DNA of 64,000 nucleotides, from assembly GCF_005503355.1 (NCBI RefSeq), contig NZ_SCMK01000022.1, positions 23,314 through 87,313 on the forward strand, given 5' to 3'. The position numbers and the translations under genes are program-made. Within the stretch, counting starts at the first letter, position 1. Every line of letters starts with the position of its first letter. Origin of the DNA: Sphingomonas sp. 1F27F7B (GTDB taxonomy: Bacteria; Pseudomonadota; Alphaproteobacteria; Sphingomonadales; Sphingomonadaceae). The notes beneath the pieces were generated by a model that saw only the letters and a list, made by a program, of their open reading frames with translations, had not been told where the DNA came from and searched no databases. Shown here in pieces: positions 52,240 through 61,699 of the stretch.

Positions 52240-53547
52240 ATGTCCTTCTTCACTTCGCTCTCCGGCCTGCAGGCAGCGCAGACCGACATGTCGACGATCT
52301 CGCACAATCTCGCGAACGTGCAGACCAACGGCTTCAAGAAGAGCACCACCCAGTTCGCCGACGTCATCGCGTCGACCGCCAATATGAACCCGACCCAGAT
52401 GGTCGGCTCGGGCGTGGTCGTGAAGGCAGTGCGCCAGCAGTTCGGCCAGGGCGGCTTCACGCAGTCGTCGTCGGCGCTCGACGTGGCGATCTCGGGCGAC
52501 GGCTTCTTCATCGTCAAGGGCGACGAGAAGAGCGGCAATGGCGTTGCGTACACCCGCAACGGCAGCTTCCAGGTCGATGCCGATCGCTATGTGGTCGACG
52601 CGCAGGGCAACAAGCTGCAGGTCTATCCGGTGGACGGCTCGGGCGCGGTGGTCGCGACCGGCCTGTCCTCGACGGTGAGCCTGCGCCTGCCGCAGACCAG
52701 CGGCACCCCCCAGGCGACCGAGAACGTCAAGCTGGGCCTCAACCTCAATGCCGGCTCGGCGATCCCGTCGACCAATCCGAAGTTCGAGAGCGCCGGCTAC
52801 AAGTTCGACCGCTTCGACCCGACCACCTACAACCAGTCGGTGCAGACCACCGTCTATGACGCGAACGGCAATGCGCTGACGCTGACCAACTATTTCGTCC
52901 GCGAGACCAAGCCGACCGACAGCGACGCGACCAGCACCTGGAAAGTCTATTCGTTCGTCGGCGACCAGCAGCTCAACGCGGGTGACGACGCCAACACGAT
53001 CAAGCAGTTCGAACTGAAGTTCGACAGCACCGGCAAGCTCTCCGAGCCGACCACGCCGATCACCTTCATGGGCTTCCTGGCGCCGGGCGCCACGTCGGAG
53101 CAGGTGCTCAAGCTCGACCTGACTCAGGGCACCACCCAGGTCAGCTCGCCGTTCAGCCTCAACTCGACCAAGCAGGACGGCTCGCCCGTCGGCCAGATCG
53201 AAGGCGTGACCATCGCCGACGACGGCACCGTCACCGCGAGCTTCTCGAACGGCGACACCCAGGCGCTCGGCAAGGTCGTGCTGGCCAGCTTCACCAACAA
53301 TGCGGGCCTGCGCCAGCTGGGCAATTCGACCTGGGCCGCCACCGGCTTCTCGGGCGATGCGCGCCTGGGCGAGCCGGGCACCAACGGGTTTGGCGGGCTG
53401 ATGTCGGGCGCGATCGAGCGCTCGAACGTCGACATCACCGAGGAGCTGGTCAATCTGATCGCGGCACAGCGCAACTTCCAGGCGAATGCCAAGGCGCTCG
53501 ATACCGCCAGCCAGATGTCCCAGACCATTTTCAACATCCGCAGCTGA
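52240..53547 (+). CDS. flgE: Flagellar hook protein FlgE
   Basis: Major hook subunit, 435 residues. N-terminal GLQAAQTDMSTISHNLANVQ with TNGFKKS, central D-domains, and C-terminal RSNVDITEELVNLIAAQRNF followed by ALDTASQMSQTIFNIRS. Shine-Dalgarno-like GGAG 8 nt upstream. Confidence 0.96.
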   Translation: MSFFTSLSGLQAAQTDMSTISHNLANVQTNGFKKSTTQFADVIASTANMNPTQMVGSGVVVKAVRQQFGQGGFTQSSSALDVAISGDGFFIVKGDEKSGNGVAYTRNGSFQVDADRYVVDAQGNKLQVYPVDGSGAVVATGLSSTVSLRLPQTSGTPQATENVKLGLNLNAGSAIPSTNPKFESAGYKFDRFDPTTYNQSVQTTVYDANGNALTLTNYFVRETKPTDSDATSTWKVYSFVGDQQLNAGDDANTIKQFELKFDSTGKLSEPTTPITFMGFLAPGATSEQVLKLDLTQGTTQVSSPFSLNSTKQDGSPVGQIEGVTIADDGTVTASFSNGDTQALGKVVLASFTNNAGLRQLGNSTWAATGFSGDARLGEPGTNGFGGLMSGAIERSNVDITEELVNLIAAQRNFQANAKALDTASQMSQTIFNIRS

Positions 53548-53573
53548 TCTGATCGGCTGAGGAGGAGCAAGGC

Positions 53574-54317
53574 ATGGACCGGCTTGTCTACACCGCGATG
53601 TCGGGGCTCAGGAGCCAGATGCAGTCGCAGGCGACGATCGCGAACAACATCGCGAACGCCTCGACCATCGGCTTCCGCGCCGAGCGCGTCAGCTTCGACC
53701 GGCTGGTCCTTCAGGGTACGGGCCTGGACTCGCGCCAGCTCGCCGCGGAGGAAGTCAACGACTTCGACCGCTCGAAGGGCACGATGGTCCAGACCGGCAA
53801 CCCGCTCGACGTCGCGGTGAACGGCGACGCCTGGATCGCGGTCCAGGCGACCGACGGCACCGAAGCCTATACGAGGCGCGGCGATCTCCGGATCGCGCCC
53901 TCGGGCGTGCTGGAAACCGGCGACGGTTTCCCGGTGATGGGGTCGGGGGGCCCCATCACCGTGCCGCCCGCCGACAAGGTCTCGATCTCCGAGGACGGCA
54001 CGCTATCGATCGTGCCGCGCGGCGGCGACCCGACCCAGCCGCAGGACGTCGACAAGATCAAGCTGGTCAGCACCGGCGGCAGCCAGACCGCCAAGGGGCT
54101 CGACAATCTTCTCCATGTGAAGGGCGGCGGCGTGCTGCCCGACGACATGGACGCCAAGGTGACTTCCGGTTCGCTCGAGCAGTCGAACGTGAACCTGACA
54201 CAGGCGCTGGTCGACATGATCGAGAACCAGCGCGCCTACGAAGTGCAGGCGGGCCTGCTCAAGGAAGCCAAGAACATGGACGAGAGCACCGCATCGCTGA
54301 TGCGGATGCCGTCCTGA
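53574..54317 (+). CDS. flgF: Flagellar basal-body rod protein FlgF
   Basis: Distal rod component, 247 residues. N-terminal YTAMSGLRSQMQSQATIANN with IANASTIGFRAE, central GDAWIAVQATDGTEAYTRRG, and C-terminal SNVNLTQALVDMIENQRAYE. GAGGAG ribosome-binding site before ATG 53574. It lies between flgE and flgG as usual. Confidence 0.95.
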   Translation: MDRLVYTAMSGLRSQMQSQATIANNIANASTIGFRAERVSFDRLVLQGTGLDSRQLAAEEVNDFDRSKGTMVQTGNPLDVAVNGDAWIAVQATDGTEAYTRRGDLRIAPSGVLETGDGFPVMGSGGPITVPPADKVSISEDGTLSIVPRGGDPTQPQDVDKIKLVSTGGSQTAKGLDNLLHVKGGGVLPDDMDAKVTSGSLEQSNVNLTQALVDMIENQRAYEVQAGLLKEAKNMDESTASLMRMPS

Positions 54318-54331
54318 TGAGGAGTTAGAAC

Positions 54332-55120
54332 ATGGGATCGGCAGCACTGCACATCGCGCGCACGGGCCTCGACGCCCAGGACACGCGCATGCGGGTCATC
54401 TCGAACAACCTGGCGAACGTGAACACCACTGCGTTCAAGAAAGACCGCGCCAGCTTCGAGACGCTCGCCTATCAGGTCGTCACCGCGCCCGGCGCCGCCT
54501 CGACGGCGGAGACCAAATATGCGACCGGCCTGAACCTGGGCACCGGTGTCCGCGTCCAGGGTACGCAGCGGCTCGAGACGCAGGGCTCGCTCCAGACCAC
54601 CGGCAACGGCCTCGACATGGCGATCGACGGCAATGGCTATTTCCAGATCCAGCTGCCCGGCGGCGGCCTGGGCTATACCCGTGCGGGCAATTTCTCCCGC
54701 TCGGCCGAGGGCCAGCTGGTCACCGCCGAGGGCTATCAGGTGATGCCCGGCGTCACCATTCCCGAAGGCGCGATCTCGGTCACCGTCGGCAGCGACGGCA
54801 CCGTCTCGGCGCAGATGCCGAACCAGACCGACCTCACCCAGATCGGCCAGATCCAGGTGGCGAGCTTCCCCAATCCGGCGGGGCTCCAGGCGGTCGGCGA
54901 CAATTATCTGATCGAGACGCCGGCGAGCGGCACGGTCGCGCTCGGCAATGCCGGCATCGATGGCCGCGGGACGATCCGCCAGGGCATGCTCGAAGGCTCG
55001 AACGTCAACGTCGTCGAGGAGCTGGTCGACATGATCGAGACCCAGCGCGCCTATGAGGTGAATTCGAAGATGATCTCGGCGACCGACGAGATGCTCAAAT
55101 ATGTCAACCAGAACATCTGA
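54332..55120 (+). CDS. flgG: Flagellar distal rod protein FlgG
   Basis: Major distal rod subunit, 262 residues, the standard length. N-terminal ALHIARTGLDAQDTRMRVIS and NNLANVNTTAFKK, with the conserved QGSLQTTGNGLDMAIDGNGY and VVEELVDMIETQRAYEVNSK. Immediately downstream of flgF. Confidence 0.97.
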   Translation: MGSAALHIARTGLDAQDTRMRVISNNLANVNTTAFKKDRASFETLAYQVVTAPGAASTAETKYATGLNLGTGVRVQGTQRLETQGSLQTTGNGLDMAIDGNGYFQIQLPGGGLGYTRAGNFSRSAEGQLVTAEGYQVMPGVTIPEGAISVTVGSDGTVSAQMPNQTDLTQIGQIQVASFPNPAGLQAVGDNYLIETPASGTVALGNAGIDGRGTIRQGMLEGSNVNVVEELVDMIETQRAYEVNSKMISATDEMLKYVNQNI

Positions 55121-55129
55121 GGCCGGACG

Positions 55130-55825
55130 ATGAAGTTCCTCACCAGCCTCGCCGCCGGCACGCTGATCGCCGCCGGGCTCGCCTTCACCGCCACGCCGGC
55201 GCAGGCGCAGTTCCTGGGCATCGGCAAGAAGAAGCAGACGGAGGATTTCTCCGCGACGCTTCCCGCGCCGGTCACCGCCCAGCCGCCCGCCAACGGCAGC
55301 ATCTTCCAGACGAGTGACGGCTATGCCGCGCTCTACGAAGGCATGCGCGCGCGCCGGGTCGGCGATCCGCTGACCATCCTGCTGGTCGAGAAGACCGCCG
55401 CCTCCAAATCGGCGGGCAGCAAGCTCGACAGCGGCGGCGGTTTCGGCCTTACCCCGCCCACCACCGGCGCGCTCTCGCTGTTCAAGGAAAGCGACGCCAG
55501 CGTGAGCGGCAAGCGCAATTTCGGCGGCACCGGCACCGCCGACCAGGCCAATGCGCTTTCGGGCGAGATCAGCGTCACCGTCGCCGCGGTCTATCCCAAC
55601 GGCACCATGCTGGTGCAGGGCCAGAAGCGGGTGACGCTCAACCGGGGCGACGAGTTCGTCCAGATCAAGGGCCTGGTGCGCACCGCCGACATCGACGCGA
55701 ACAACCGCGTCCTGTCGACTCGCGTCGCCGATGCCCGCATCGCCTATACCGGCAAGGGCGACGTCGCCCGCGCCAGCCGCCAGGGCTGGCTGAGCCGGTT
55801 CTTCTCCGTGATCAGCCCCTTCTAA
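55130..55825 (+). CDS. flgH: Flagellar L-ring protein FlgH, lacking a lipobox Cys
   Basis: Outer-membrane L-ring subunit, 231 residues. Sec-type signal peptide with a likely cleavage at AQA(26)|QF. Conserved FlgH core: RVGDPLTILLVEKTAASKSA, ALSGEISVTVAAVYPNGTML, VQGQKRVTLNRGDEFVQIKG and VRTADI. Most FlgH proteins are lipoproteins with an N-terminal Cys, but this one has no Cys at all. Confidence 0.93.
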   Translation: MKFLTSLAAGTLIAAGLAFTATPAQAQFLGIGKKKQTEDFSATLPAPVTAQPPANGSIFQTSDGYAALYEGMRARRVGDPLTILLVEKTAASKSAGSKLDSGGGFGLTPPTTGALSLFKESDASVSGKRNFGGTGTADQANALSGEISVTVAAVYPNGTMLVQGQKRVTLNRGDEFVQIKGLVRTADIDANNRVLSTRVADARIAYTGKGDVARASRQGWLSRFFSVISPF

Positions 55826-55839
55826 GCCGGAGCAGAAAG

Positions 55840-56949
55840 ATGATCCGCCGCTTCCTCGCGCTCGCCGCCCTCGCCGCTTTCTCCCTTGGCCTCGCGGCCG
55901 CGCCGGCCCATGCCCAGCGCGTGAAGGACCTGGGCGGGTTCCAGGGGATCCGCACCAACCAGCTGACCGGCTATGGCGTCGTGGTCGGCCTGCCGGGCAC
56001 GGGCGACGACAATCTGGAATATACCGTCCAGTCGATGAAGGGCGTCACGTCGCGTTTCGGCCTGCAATTGCCCCAGGGCGTGGCACCGGGCCTGAAGAAC
56101 GCCGCGGTGGTGATGATCACCGCCGAACTGCCCCCCTTCGCCAAGCCGGGCCAGAAGCTCGACATCACGGTATCGTCGATGGGCAAGGCCAAGTCGCTGC
56201 GCGGCGGCACGCTGATCCTCACCCCGCTCCAGGGCGCCGACGGCCAGATCTATGCGATGGCGCAGGGCAACCTCGCGGTGGGCGGCCTCGGCGCCGAGGG
56301 TGCCGACGGCTCGAAGATCGTGGTCAACACGCCGAGCTCGGGCCGCATTCCCGAGGGCGCCACCGTCGAGCGCGCAGTCGATACCGGCTTCGACAAGTCG
56401 CCGTTCCTCACCTTCAACCTCGCCCGCGCCGACTTCACCACGGCACAGCGCGTGCAGGACGCGATCAACCTGCGCTTCGGCACCGGCCGCGCCCGCGCGA
56501 TCGACGGCGTATCGATCGCCATCCAGGCGCCGGAGGGCCGCGACGTGCGCGCCGGGCTGATGAGCGAAGTCGAGAACCTCACCGTCGAGGCCGCGGAAGC
56601 GCCCGCCAAGGTGATCGTCAACGCCCGCACCGGCACGGTGGTGATCAACTCCGCTGTCCGCGTCAGCCCCGCCGCGGTAACGCATGGTAAACTGACCGTT
56701 CGTATTGATGAGAACCAGCGCACCAGCCAGCCCGCGCCGTTCAGCAAGGGCGAGACCCGCACCGAGCAGCACAGCACGGTGGGCGTGGAAGAGGAGAAGC
56801 ACCCCATGTTCCTGATGGCGCCCGGCCCCAAGCTTTCGGACGTCGTCAAGGCGGTGAACGCGATCGGCGCGTCGCCGGCGGACCTCGTCGCCATCCTCGA
56901 GGCGCTCAAGGAAGCCGGCGCGCTCAAGGCGGAGCTGATCGTCCTGTGA
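55840..56949 (+). CDS. flgI: Flagellar P-ring protein FlgI
   Basis: Periplasmic P-ring subunit, 369 residues. Signal peptide FLALAALAAFSLGLAAAPAHA, then KDLGGFQGIRTNQLTGYGVV, LKNAAVVMITAELPPFAKPG and C-terminal MAPGPKLSDVVKAVNAIGA, SPADLVAILEALKEAGAL. FlgA (48834-49364) is its assembly chaperone. Overlaps flgJ by 4 nt (GTGA). Confidence 0.97.
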   Translation: MIRRFLALAALAAFSLGLAAAPAHAQRVKDLGGFQGIRTNQLTGYGVVVGLPGTGDDNLEYTVQSMKGVTSRFGLQLPQGVAPGLKNAAVVMITAELPPFAKPGQKLDITVSSMGKAKSLRGGTLILTPLQGADGQIYAMAQGNLAVGGLGAEGADGSKIVVNTPSSGRIPEGATVERAVDTGFDKSPFLTFNLARADFTTAQRVQDAINLRFGTGRARAIDGVSIAIQAPEGRDVRAGLMSEVENLTVEAAEAPAKVIVNARTGTVVINSAVRVSPAAVTHGKLTVRIDENQRTSQPAPFSKGETRTEQHSTVGVEEEKHPMFLMAPGPKLSDVVKAVNAIGASPADLVAILEALKEAGALKAELIVL

Positions 56950-57302
56950 GCGGCGCGCTTCACCCCATCGGCAGCCCGTCGGGCGGCGTGTCGACCGACA
57001 CGTCGCGCCTGGCGTCGAAGGAGAATCTCGAAGCCGCCGGCCAGCGCTTCGAGGCGGTCTTCACCGGCATGATGCTCAAGTCGATGCGCCAGGCCAAGCT
57101 GGGCGATGGGCTGTTCGACAGCAAGGGCGAGGAGCAGTTCCGCGACATGCAGGACCAGCAGCTCGCCCAGAGCATGGCCGCCCACGCCCCGATCGGCATC
57201 GGCAAGGCGATGACCGACTTCCTGGCCAGGAACCTCAAGACCGAGACGGCGGCCCAGCCGGGCACCGCGCCGGCTGCCGCGCAAGGAGGCGTCGTCAAAT
57301 GA
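56946..57302 (+). CDS. flgJ: Rod-binding protein FlgJ (N-terminal domain only)
   Basis: 118 residues from GTG 56946. The rod-binding domain is present: AGQRFEAVFTGMMLKSMRQA, FDSKGEEQFRDMQDQQLAQ. The peptidoglycan hydrolase domain of enteric FlgJ is missing, as in many alphaproteobacteria; the separate lytic transglycosylase at 47096-47992 probably supplies that activity. Overlaps flgI and flgK by 4 nt. Confidence 0.93.
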   Translation: MSGALHPIGSPSGGVSTDTSRLASKENLEAAGQRFEAVFTGMMLKSMRQAKLGDGLFDSKGEEQFRDMQDQQLAQSMAAHAPIGIGKAMTDFLARNLKTETAAQPGTAPAAAQGGVVK

Positions 57303-58642
57303 CCGACCTGCTCTCGATCGGCGCCGGCGGCGCCCGCGCCTATCAATCGGCGCTCGCCACCACGTCGGACAATATCGCCAATGCCGCGACCACGGGCTAT
57401 TCGCGCCGCGTCGCCACCGTCCGCGAAGTCGTCGCGACCGGCGGCAACACCAGCGCGATCAATTCGGGCCTGGGCGCCAATGTCGGCGGGGTCACCCGTG
57501 CGGCCGATGCCTTCAAGGCAACCGAGGTGCGCAGCGCAAGCTCCGACCTCGCCCGCACGCTCGCCGGCGCCGCCTGGCTGGGGCGGATCGACAGCAGCCT
57601 GACCCAGAACAAGCTGGGCGACCAGCTGACCGCCTTCTTCACCTCGGCCAAGGCAGTGGCGGCCGACCCGACCGCGCTGCCCGCGCGCGCGACCATGCTG
57701 GAGAATGCCGCCGGCGTCGCCGCCGCCTTCGGCGCCACCGGCAAGGCGCTCGACGGCGCGATGACCGATCTCAAGGCTTCGGCGGAGACCGCGGTCACCC
57801 AGCTCAACAATCTCTCGGCCAGCCTCGCCAAGGTGAATGCCGGCCTGGCCCGCGCCAATGAAGGCACCGCCGGCCAGGCGGCGCTGCTCGACCAGCGCGA
57901 CCAGATGCTCGAGCAGATGAGCGCGCTGACCGACGTGACCGTGAGCTTCGACACTTACGGCCGCGCCACCGTGCATGCCGGCGGCAATACCGGCCCGCTG
58001 CTCGTCGAGGGCGCGCAGGCGGCCCAGGTCGCGCAGGCGAGCAACGACGAGGGCGCCTTCTCCTTCACCGTGAAGCAGAGCAGCGGCCAGGTGCAGACGA
58101 TGTCGCCGAGCGGCGGCGCGCTCGCCGGCATCGCCGAGAGCGGCGCGCGCATCGCCGCGGCCCGCGACCAGATCAGCCAGATGGCCAGGGACTTTGCCGT
58201 GGGCGTCAATGCCGTCCAGGCGGCGGGCGCGGATCTGCAGGGCAATGCGGGCCAGCCGATCTTCACGGTGGGCGATCCCGCCTATCAGCTCGGCACGGTC
58301 ATGACCGATCCGCGCGGAATCGCCGCCGCGGCGGCGGGCGCGGGCCAGCGCGACAATTCGAACCTCGCCGGCCTCGACACGCTGCGCACCAGCGGCAATT
58401 TCGAGCAGGGCGTGACCGACCTCACCGCCGCCAACGGCGCGGCGCTGTCGGGCCGCAACAGCGTTGCCGACGCGCAGAGCGCGATCCGCGACGCCGCCGT
58501 CTCGGCGCGCGATTCGGTGAGCGGCGTGAACATCGACGAGGAAGCGGTCGACCTGATGCGCTTCCAACAGGCCTATCAGGCGTCGACCCGCGTGATCCAG
58601 ATCGCGCGCGAGACCCTGCAATCGATCCTCGATATCAGGTAG
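57299..58642 (+). CDS. flgK: Flagellar hook-associated protein FlgK
   Basis: Hook-filament junction protein HAP1, 447 residues. N-terminal GARAYQSALATTSDNIANAA with TTGYSRRV, the helical middle (GLARANEGTAGQAALLDQRD), and C-terminal VSGVNIDEEAVDLMRFQQAY. Somewhat shorter than the enteric protein (~547). Chaperone FlgN is encoded on the other strand. Confidence 0.94.
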   Translation: MTDLLSIGAGGARAYQSALATTSDNIANAATTGYSRRVATVREVVATGGNTSAINSGLGANVGGVTRAADAFKATEVRSASSDLARTLAGAAWLGRIDSSLTQNKLGDQLTAFFTSAKAVAADPTALPARATMLENAAGVAAAFGATGKALDGAMTDLKASAETAVTQLNNLSASLAKVNAGLARANEGTAGQAALLDQRDQMLEQMSALTDVTVSFDTYGRATVHAGGNTGPLLVEGAQAAQVAQASNDEGAFSFTVKQSSGQVQTMSPSGGALAGIAESGARIAAARDQISQMARDFAVGVNAVQAAGADLQGNAGQPIFTVGDPAYQLGTVMTDPRGIAAAAAGAGQRDNSNLAGLDTLRTSGNFEQGVTDLTAANGAALSGRNSVADAQSAIRDAAVSARDSVSGVNIDEEAVDLMRFQQAYQASTRVIQIARETLQSILDIR

Positions 58643-58648
58643 ACGATC

Positions 58649-59548
58649 ATGCGCATCTCCACTTCGCAGATGTACAGCCGCCCGGTGTCGCTGATGACGC
58701 AGCTCACCGCCGCGGCCGACAAGACCCAGACCCAGATCGCCACGACCAAGCTGGGCGTCACCGCGGCATCGGACGCGGCGGCCTATATCAAGCTGCAGCA
58801 GATCCAGCGCGCCACCACCGCCGACGCGACCTACAAGGCGAACATCACCGTTGCCCAGGGCGTGGTCTCGCAGACCGACCAGACGCTCGACAGCGTCGAG
58901 ACGCAGCTCCAGCGCGCGCTCGAGCTCGCCACGCGGGCCAAGAACGACACGCTCTCTGCGTCGGATCGCGCGTCGATCGGCGAGGAGCTGAGCTCGATCC
59001 GCGACACGCTGTTCGCGCTCGCCAACACCAAGGACGACATTCGCGGCCAGCCGCTGTTCGGCGGCGCGACCGGCGACGCCGCCTATGTGAAGAATGCCGA
59101 CGGCTCGATCAGCTTCGCCGGCACCGGCGAGCCGTCGGCCATCCCGATCGGCGACGGCGAGAGCATCCAGCCGACGATCAGCGGCCAGCGGGTGTTCAGC
59201 CCCGCCGGGGCCGACATGTTCGCCGTCCTCGGCAATCTCGCCGATGCGCTGAAGGCGGGCGGCGACGTCCAGACGGCCGGTGCCACGGCACTGGACGGGA
59301 TCAACGCCTCGCTCAATACGGTGGCGCTCGCCCGCGCCTCGGTCGGCGCGCGCGGCGCACGGCTCGATCTCCAGGCGGACCGGCTGACCAGCGTCGCCGA
59401 GACCCGCGAGGCAACGCGCTCGGGCATCGAGGACACCGACATTCCCACCGCGGTAGCGAGCCTGCAGAAGACGCTGACCGTGCTGCAGGCAACCCAGGCC
59501 AGCTTCTCCAAGCTGACCAGCGTCTCGCTGTTCGACTATATCAAATAG
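58649..59548 (+). CDS. flgL: Flagellar hook-filament junction protein FlgL
   Basis: HAP3, flagellin-like fold, 299 residues. N-terminal MRISTSQMYSRPVSLMTQLT and coiled segment, RGQPLFGG motif, and C-terminal ATQASFSKLTSVSLFDYIK. Final gene of the flg operon. The 187 nt before motA contain a small palindrome (TGCCGCCCATCGGCA) that may aid termination, but no clear promoter was found. Confidence 0.93.
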   Translation: MRISTSQMYSRPVSLMTQLTAAADKTQTQIATTKLGVTAASDAAAYIKLQQIQRATTADATYKANITVAQGVVSQTDQTLDSVETQLQRALELATRAKNDTLSASDRASIGEELSSIRDTLFALANTKDDIRGQPLFGGATGDAAYVKNADGSISFAGTGEPSAIPIGDGESIQPTISGQRVFSPAGADMFAVLGNLADALKAGGDVQTAGATALDGINASLNTVALARASVGARGARLDLQADRLTSVAETREATRSGIEDTDIPTAVASLQKTLTVLQATQASFSKLTSVSLFDYIK

Positions 59549-59735
59549 GCGATCGCGGGCGCTTCCGACGCAGGATGCCGCCCATCGGCACTGCGCGGCT
59601 AGGCGGCTTGCCGGAAAAACCCAAGCGAAACGGCGAAATAATTCGCGCCGGTAACGAATTAACCATGTTTTTCCGCTGAAGATCACGGCGAAGCGGTCGT
59701 TAACCGAGACGACAAAACAGGGGTTCTTCGCGCAC

Positions 59736-60599
59736 ATGTTTCCGGCAATCGGCCTCGTCATCCTGCTCGCGATGGTCTTTGGTGGTTTCGCGATCACCGG
59801 CGGCGCGCTCGGCCCCGTGCTCGAGGCGATCCCGCACGAGATGCTCATCATCGGCGGCGCCGCCATGGGCGCGCTCGTCATCGGCAATTCGATGAAGGAG
59901 CTGAAGGCGCTGGGCGGCGGCCTGGTCAAGGTGCTGAAGGGCCCCAAGTACAAGAAGCAGGACTATCTCGACACGATCTTCCTGGTCTCCAAGCTGATGA
60001 AGATGCTGCGGACCGAGGGCCCGATCGCGCTCGAGCCGCATGTCGAGGATCCCAAGTCGAGCGCGATCTTCGCCGAATATCCGCGCCTGCTCGCCGATCA
60101 CACGCTGATCAACCTGATCACCGATACGCTGCGCCTCGTCGTCGTCTCGTCGGGCACGCTCGACGTGCATGCGGTCGAGGAAGTGATGGATAACTCGATC
60201 AAGACCCATCACCATGAAGTGCAGGGACCGCAGACGACGCTCCAGTCGCTGGGCGACGCGCTGCCCGCGCTCGGCATCGTCGCCGCGGTGCTCGGCGTGG
60301 TGAAGACCATGGGCTCGATCGACAAGCCGCCCAGCATCCTGGGCGCCATGATCGGCTCGGCGCTGGTCGGCACCTTCATGGGCGTGCTGCTGGCCTACGG
60401 CATCGTCGCGCCGCTGGCGGGCCGCCTGCAACAGGTGATCGACGCCGATTCGGCGATCTATCACGTGGTGAAGCAGATCATCATCGCCTCGCTCCACGGC
60501 CATCCGCAGCCGCTGGTGATCGAGGCCGCCCGCTCCAGCATCGCGCATGCCAACCAGCCGGGCTTCGGCGAGGTGTTCGACGGGCTGCGCGGTCGCTAA
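59736..60599 (+). CDS. motA: Flagellar motor stator protein MotA
   Basis: Inner-membrane proton-channel subunit, 287 residues, full length. N-terminal IGLVILLAMVFGGFAITGGA, cytoplasmic charged loop (residues ~90-160), and membrane segments LGDALPALGIVAAVLGVVKT and GSALVGTFMGVLLAYGIVAP. Followed 3 nt later by motB. Distinct from the shorter MotA-like protein at 49858-50526. Confidence 0.96.
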   Translation: MFPAIGLVILLAMVFGGFAITGGALGPVLEAIPHEMLIIGGAAMGALVIGNSMKELKALGGGLVKVLKGPKYKKQDYLDTIFLVSKLMKMLRTEGPIALEPHVEDPKSSAIFAEYPRLLADHTLINLITDTLRLVVVSSGTLDVHAVEEVMDNSIKTHHHEVQGPQTTLQSLGDALPALGIVAAVLGVVKTMGSIDKPPSILGAMIGSALVGTFMGVLLAYGIVAPLAGRLQQVIDADSAIYHVVKQIIIASLHGHPQPLVIEAARSSIAHANQPGFGEVFDGLRGR

Positions 60600-60602
60600 G
60601 CC

Positions 60603-61574
60603 ATGGCCGCTCCGCGCGCACCTCACGGGAATCAGCTCCAGCCGAAGATCATCGTCAAGAAGATCATCGTCGAGGGGCATGGCGGCCATCACGGCGGCGC
60701 CTGGAAGGTCGCCTATGCCGATTTCGTGACGGCGATGATGGCGTTCTTCCTGCTGCTCTGGATCCTGGGCGCCACCACCGAGAAGCAGCGCAAGGCACTG
60801 GCCGATTATTTCGCGCCGACGCTCGTCGAGCTGAAGCAGAACAGCGCCGGCTCGAACGGCCTGTTCGGCGGCGAGGCGATCAACCAGCGCGACAATTATC
60901 CGGGCAAGGCTTCGCAGACCGGCACGCGGGCGCTCACCGTGCCGGTGGGCGGCAGCGGCGGCAACAATGTCGGCACCGGCGCCAAGGGCACGCTGAAGGA
61001 CCAGCGCGCTCTGACTCAGCAGGACCAGAAGAATTTCGACGAGACCGCCAGGCGGATCCGCGAGCGCATGCGCGCGACTCCGGCACTCTCGAAGCTCGCC
61101 AATCACGTCCGCTTCGTGCCGACGCGCGACGGGATGCGGATCGATCTGCTCGACGACGCCAATTATTCGATGTTCAACCTGGGCACGACTGCGCTGGTGC
61201 CGGAGGCGAGCGCGCTGATCGGCACCATCGCGGATTCGATCAAGGGCATGGAGAACCCGATCATGATCCGCGGCCATACCGACAGTCTCGGCTATGGCGA
61301 TCCGCTGGCGATGAACAACTGGATGCTGTCGAGCGGCCGCGCCGAGGCCACGCGCAGGCGGCTCCTGTCCGGCGGCGTGACCGAGATGCGCTTCGAACGG
61401 ATCGAAGGCGTGGCCGACCGCGAGCCGCTGATCGCCGACAACCCCGCCGATCCGCGCAATCGCCGCGTCTCGATCACCTTGCTCTATCGCCGGATCATGG
61501 ACCAGGACCAGCAGGGCCGCTTCCGCCCCGGACTGCGCGCCAGCCGCGAGGCCGGCACGCCGCCGGGGCACTAG
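60603..61574 (+). CDS. motB: Flagellar motor stator protein MotB
   Basis: Peptidoglycan-anchored stator subunit, 323 residues. Transmembrane helix with the proton-binding Asp in VAYADFVTAMMAFFLLLWIL (D40), long linker, and C-terminal OmpA domain (IMIRGHTDSLGYGDPLAMNN, RNRRVSITLLYR). The very end (RPGLRASREAGTPPGH) is duplicated in altered form at 63423-63476. Confidence 0.96.
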   Translation: MAAPRAPHGNQLQPKIIVKKIIVEGHGGHHGGAWKVAYADFVTAMMAFFLLLWILGATTEKQRKALADYFAPTLVELKQNSAGSNGLFGGEAINQRDNYPGKASQTGTRALTVPVGGSGGNNVGTGAKGTLKDQRALTQQDQKNFDETARRIRERMRATPALSKLANHVRFVPTRDGMRIDLLDDANYSMFNLGTTALVPEASALIGTIADSIKGMENPIMIRGHTDSLGYGDPLAMNNWMLSSGRAEATRRRLLSGGVTEMRFERIEGVADREPLIADNPADPRNRRVSITLLYRRIMDQDQQGRFRPGLRASREAGTPPGH

Positions 61575-61580
61575 TCGGGC

Positions 61581-61690
61581 GGCCGATGGGATCGCGCAGT
61601 CTGGGCGCATAGGCCGCAGGCGTCGCGCCGTTCCGGTCGGTCACCCGCTGGCGGGCATCGAACAGATTATCGGCCCGAAGCCGGAGCCAG
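61581..61690 (-). pseudogene. Duplicated 3' fragment of the TonB-dependent receptor
   Basis: About 110 nt closely matching 63525-63634 (roughly 10 mismatches), which encode the receptor segment RVDNLFDARQRVTDQNGATP to RDPIGR. The final ~40 nt of the receptor gene (FRKQFF-stop) are missing here. It lies directly after motB, and has no start, so it cannot be expressed as a protein. See findings. Confidence 0.8.
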
Positions 61691-61699
61691 CGTTACACT

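Noticed and set aside
56960..59953. 997-codon minus-strand ORF
   Set aside because: Shadow of flgJ, flgK and flgL, all of which have strong family motifs on the plus strand.
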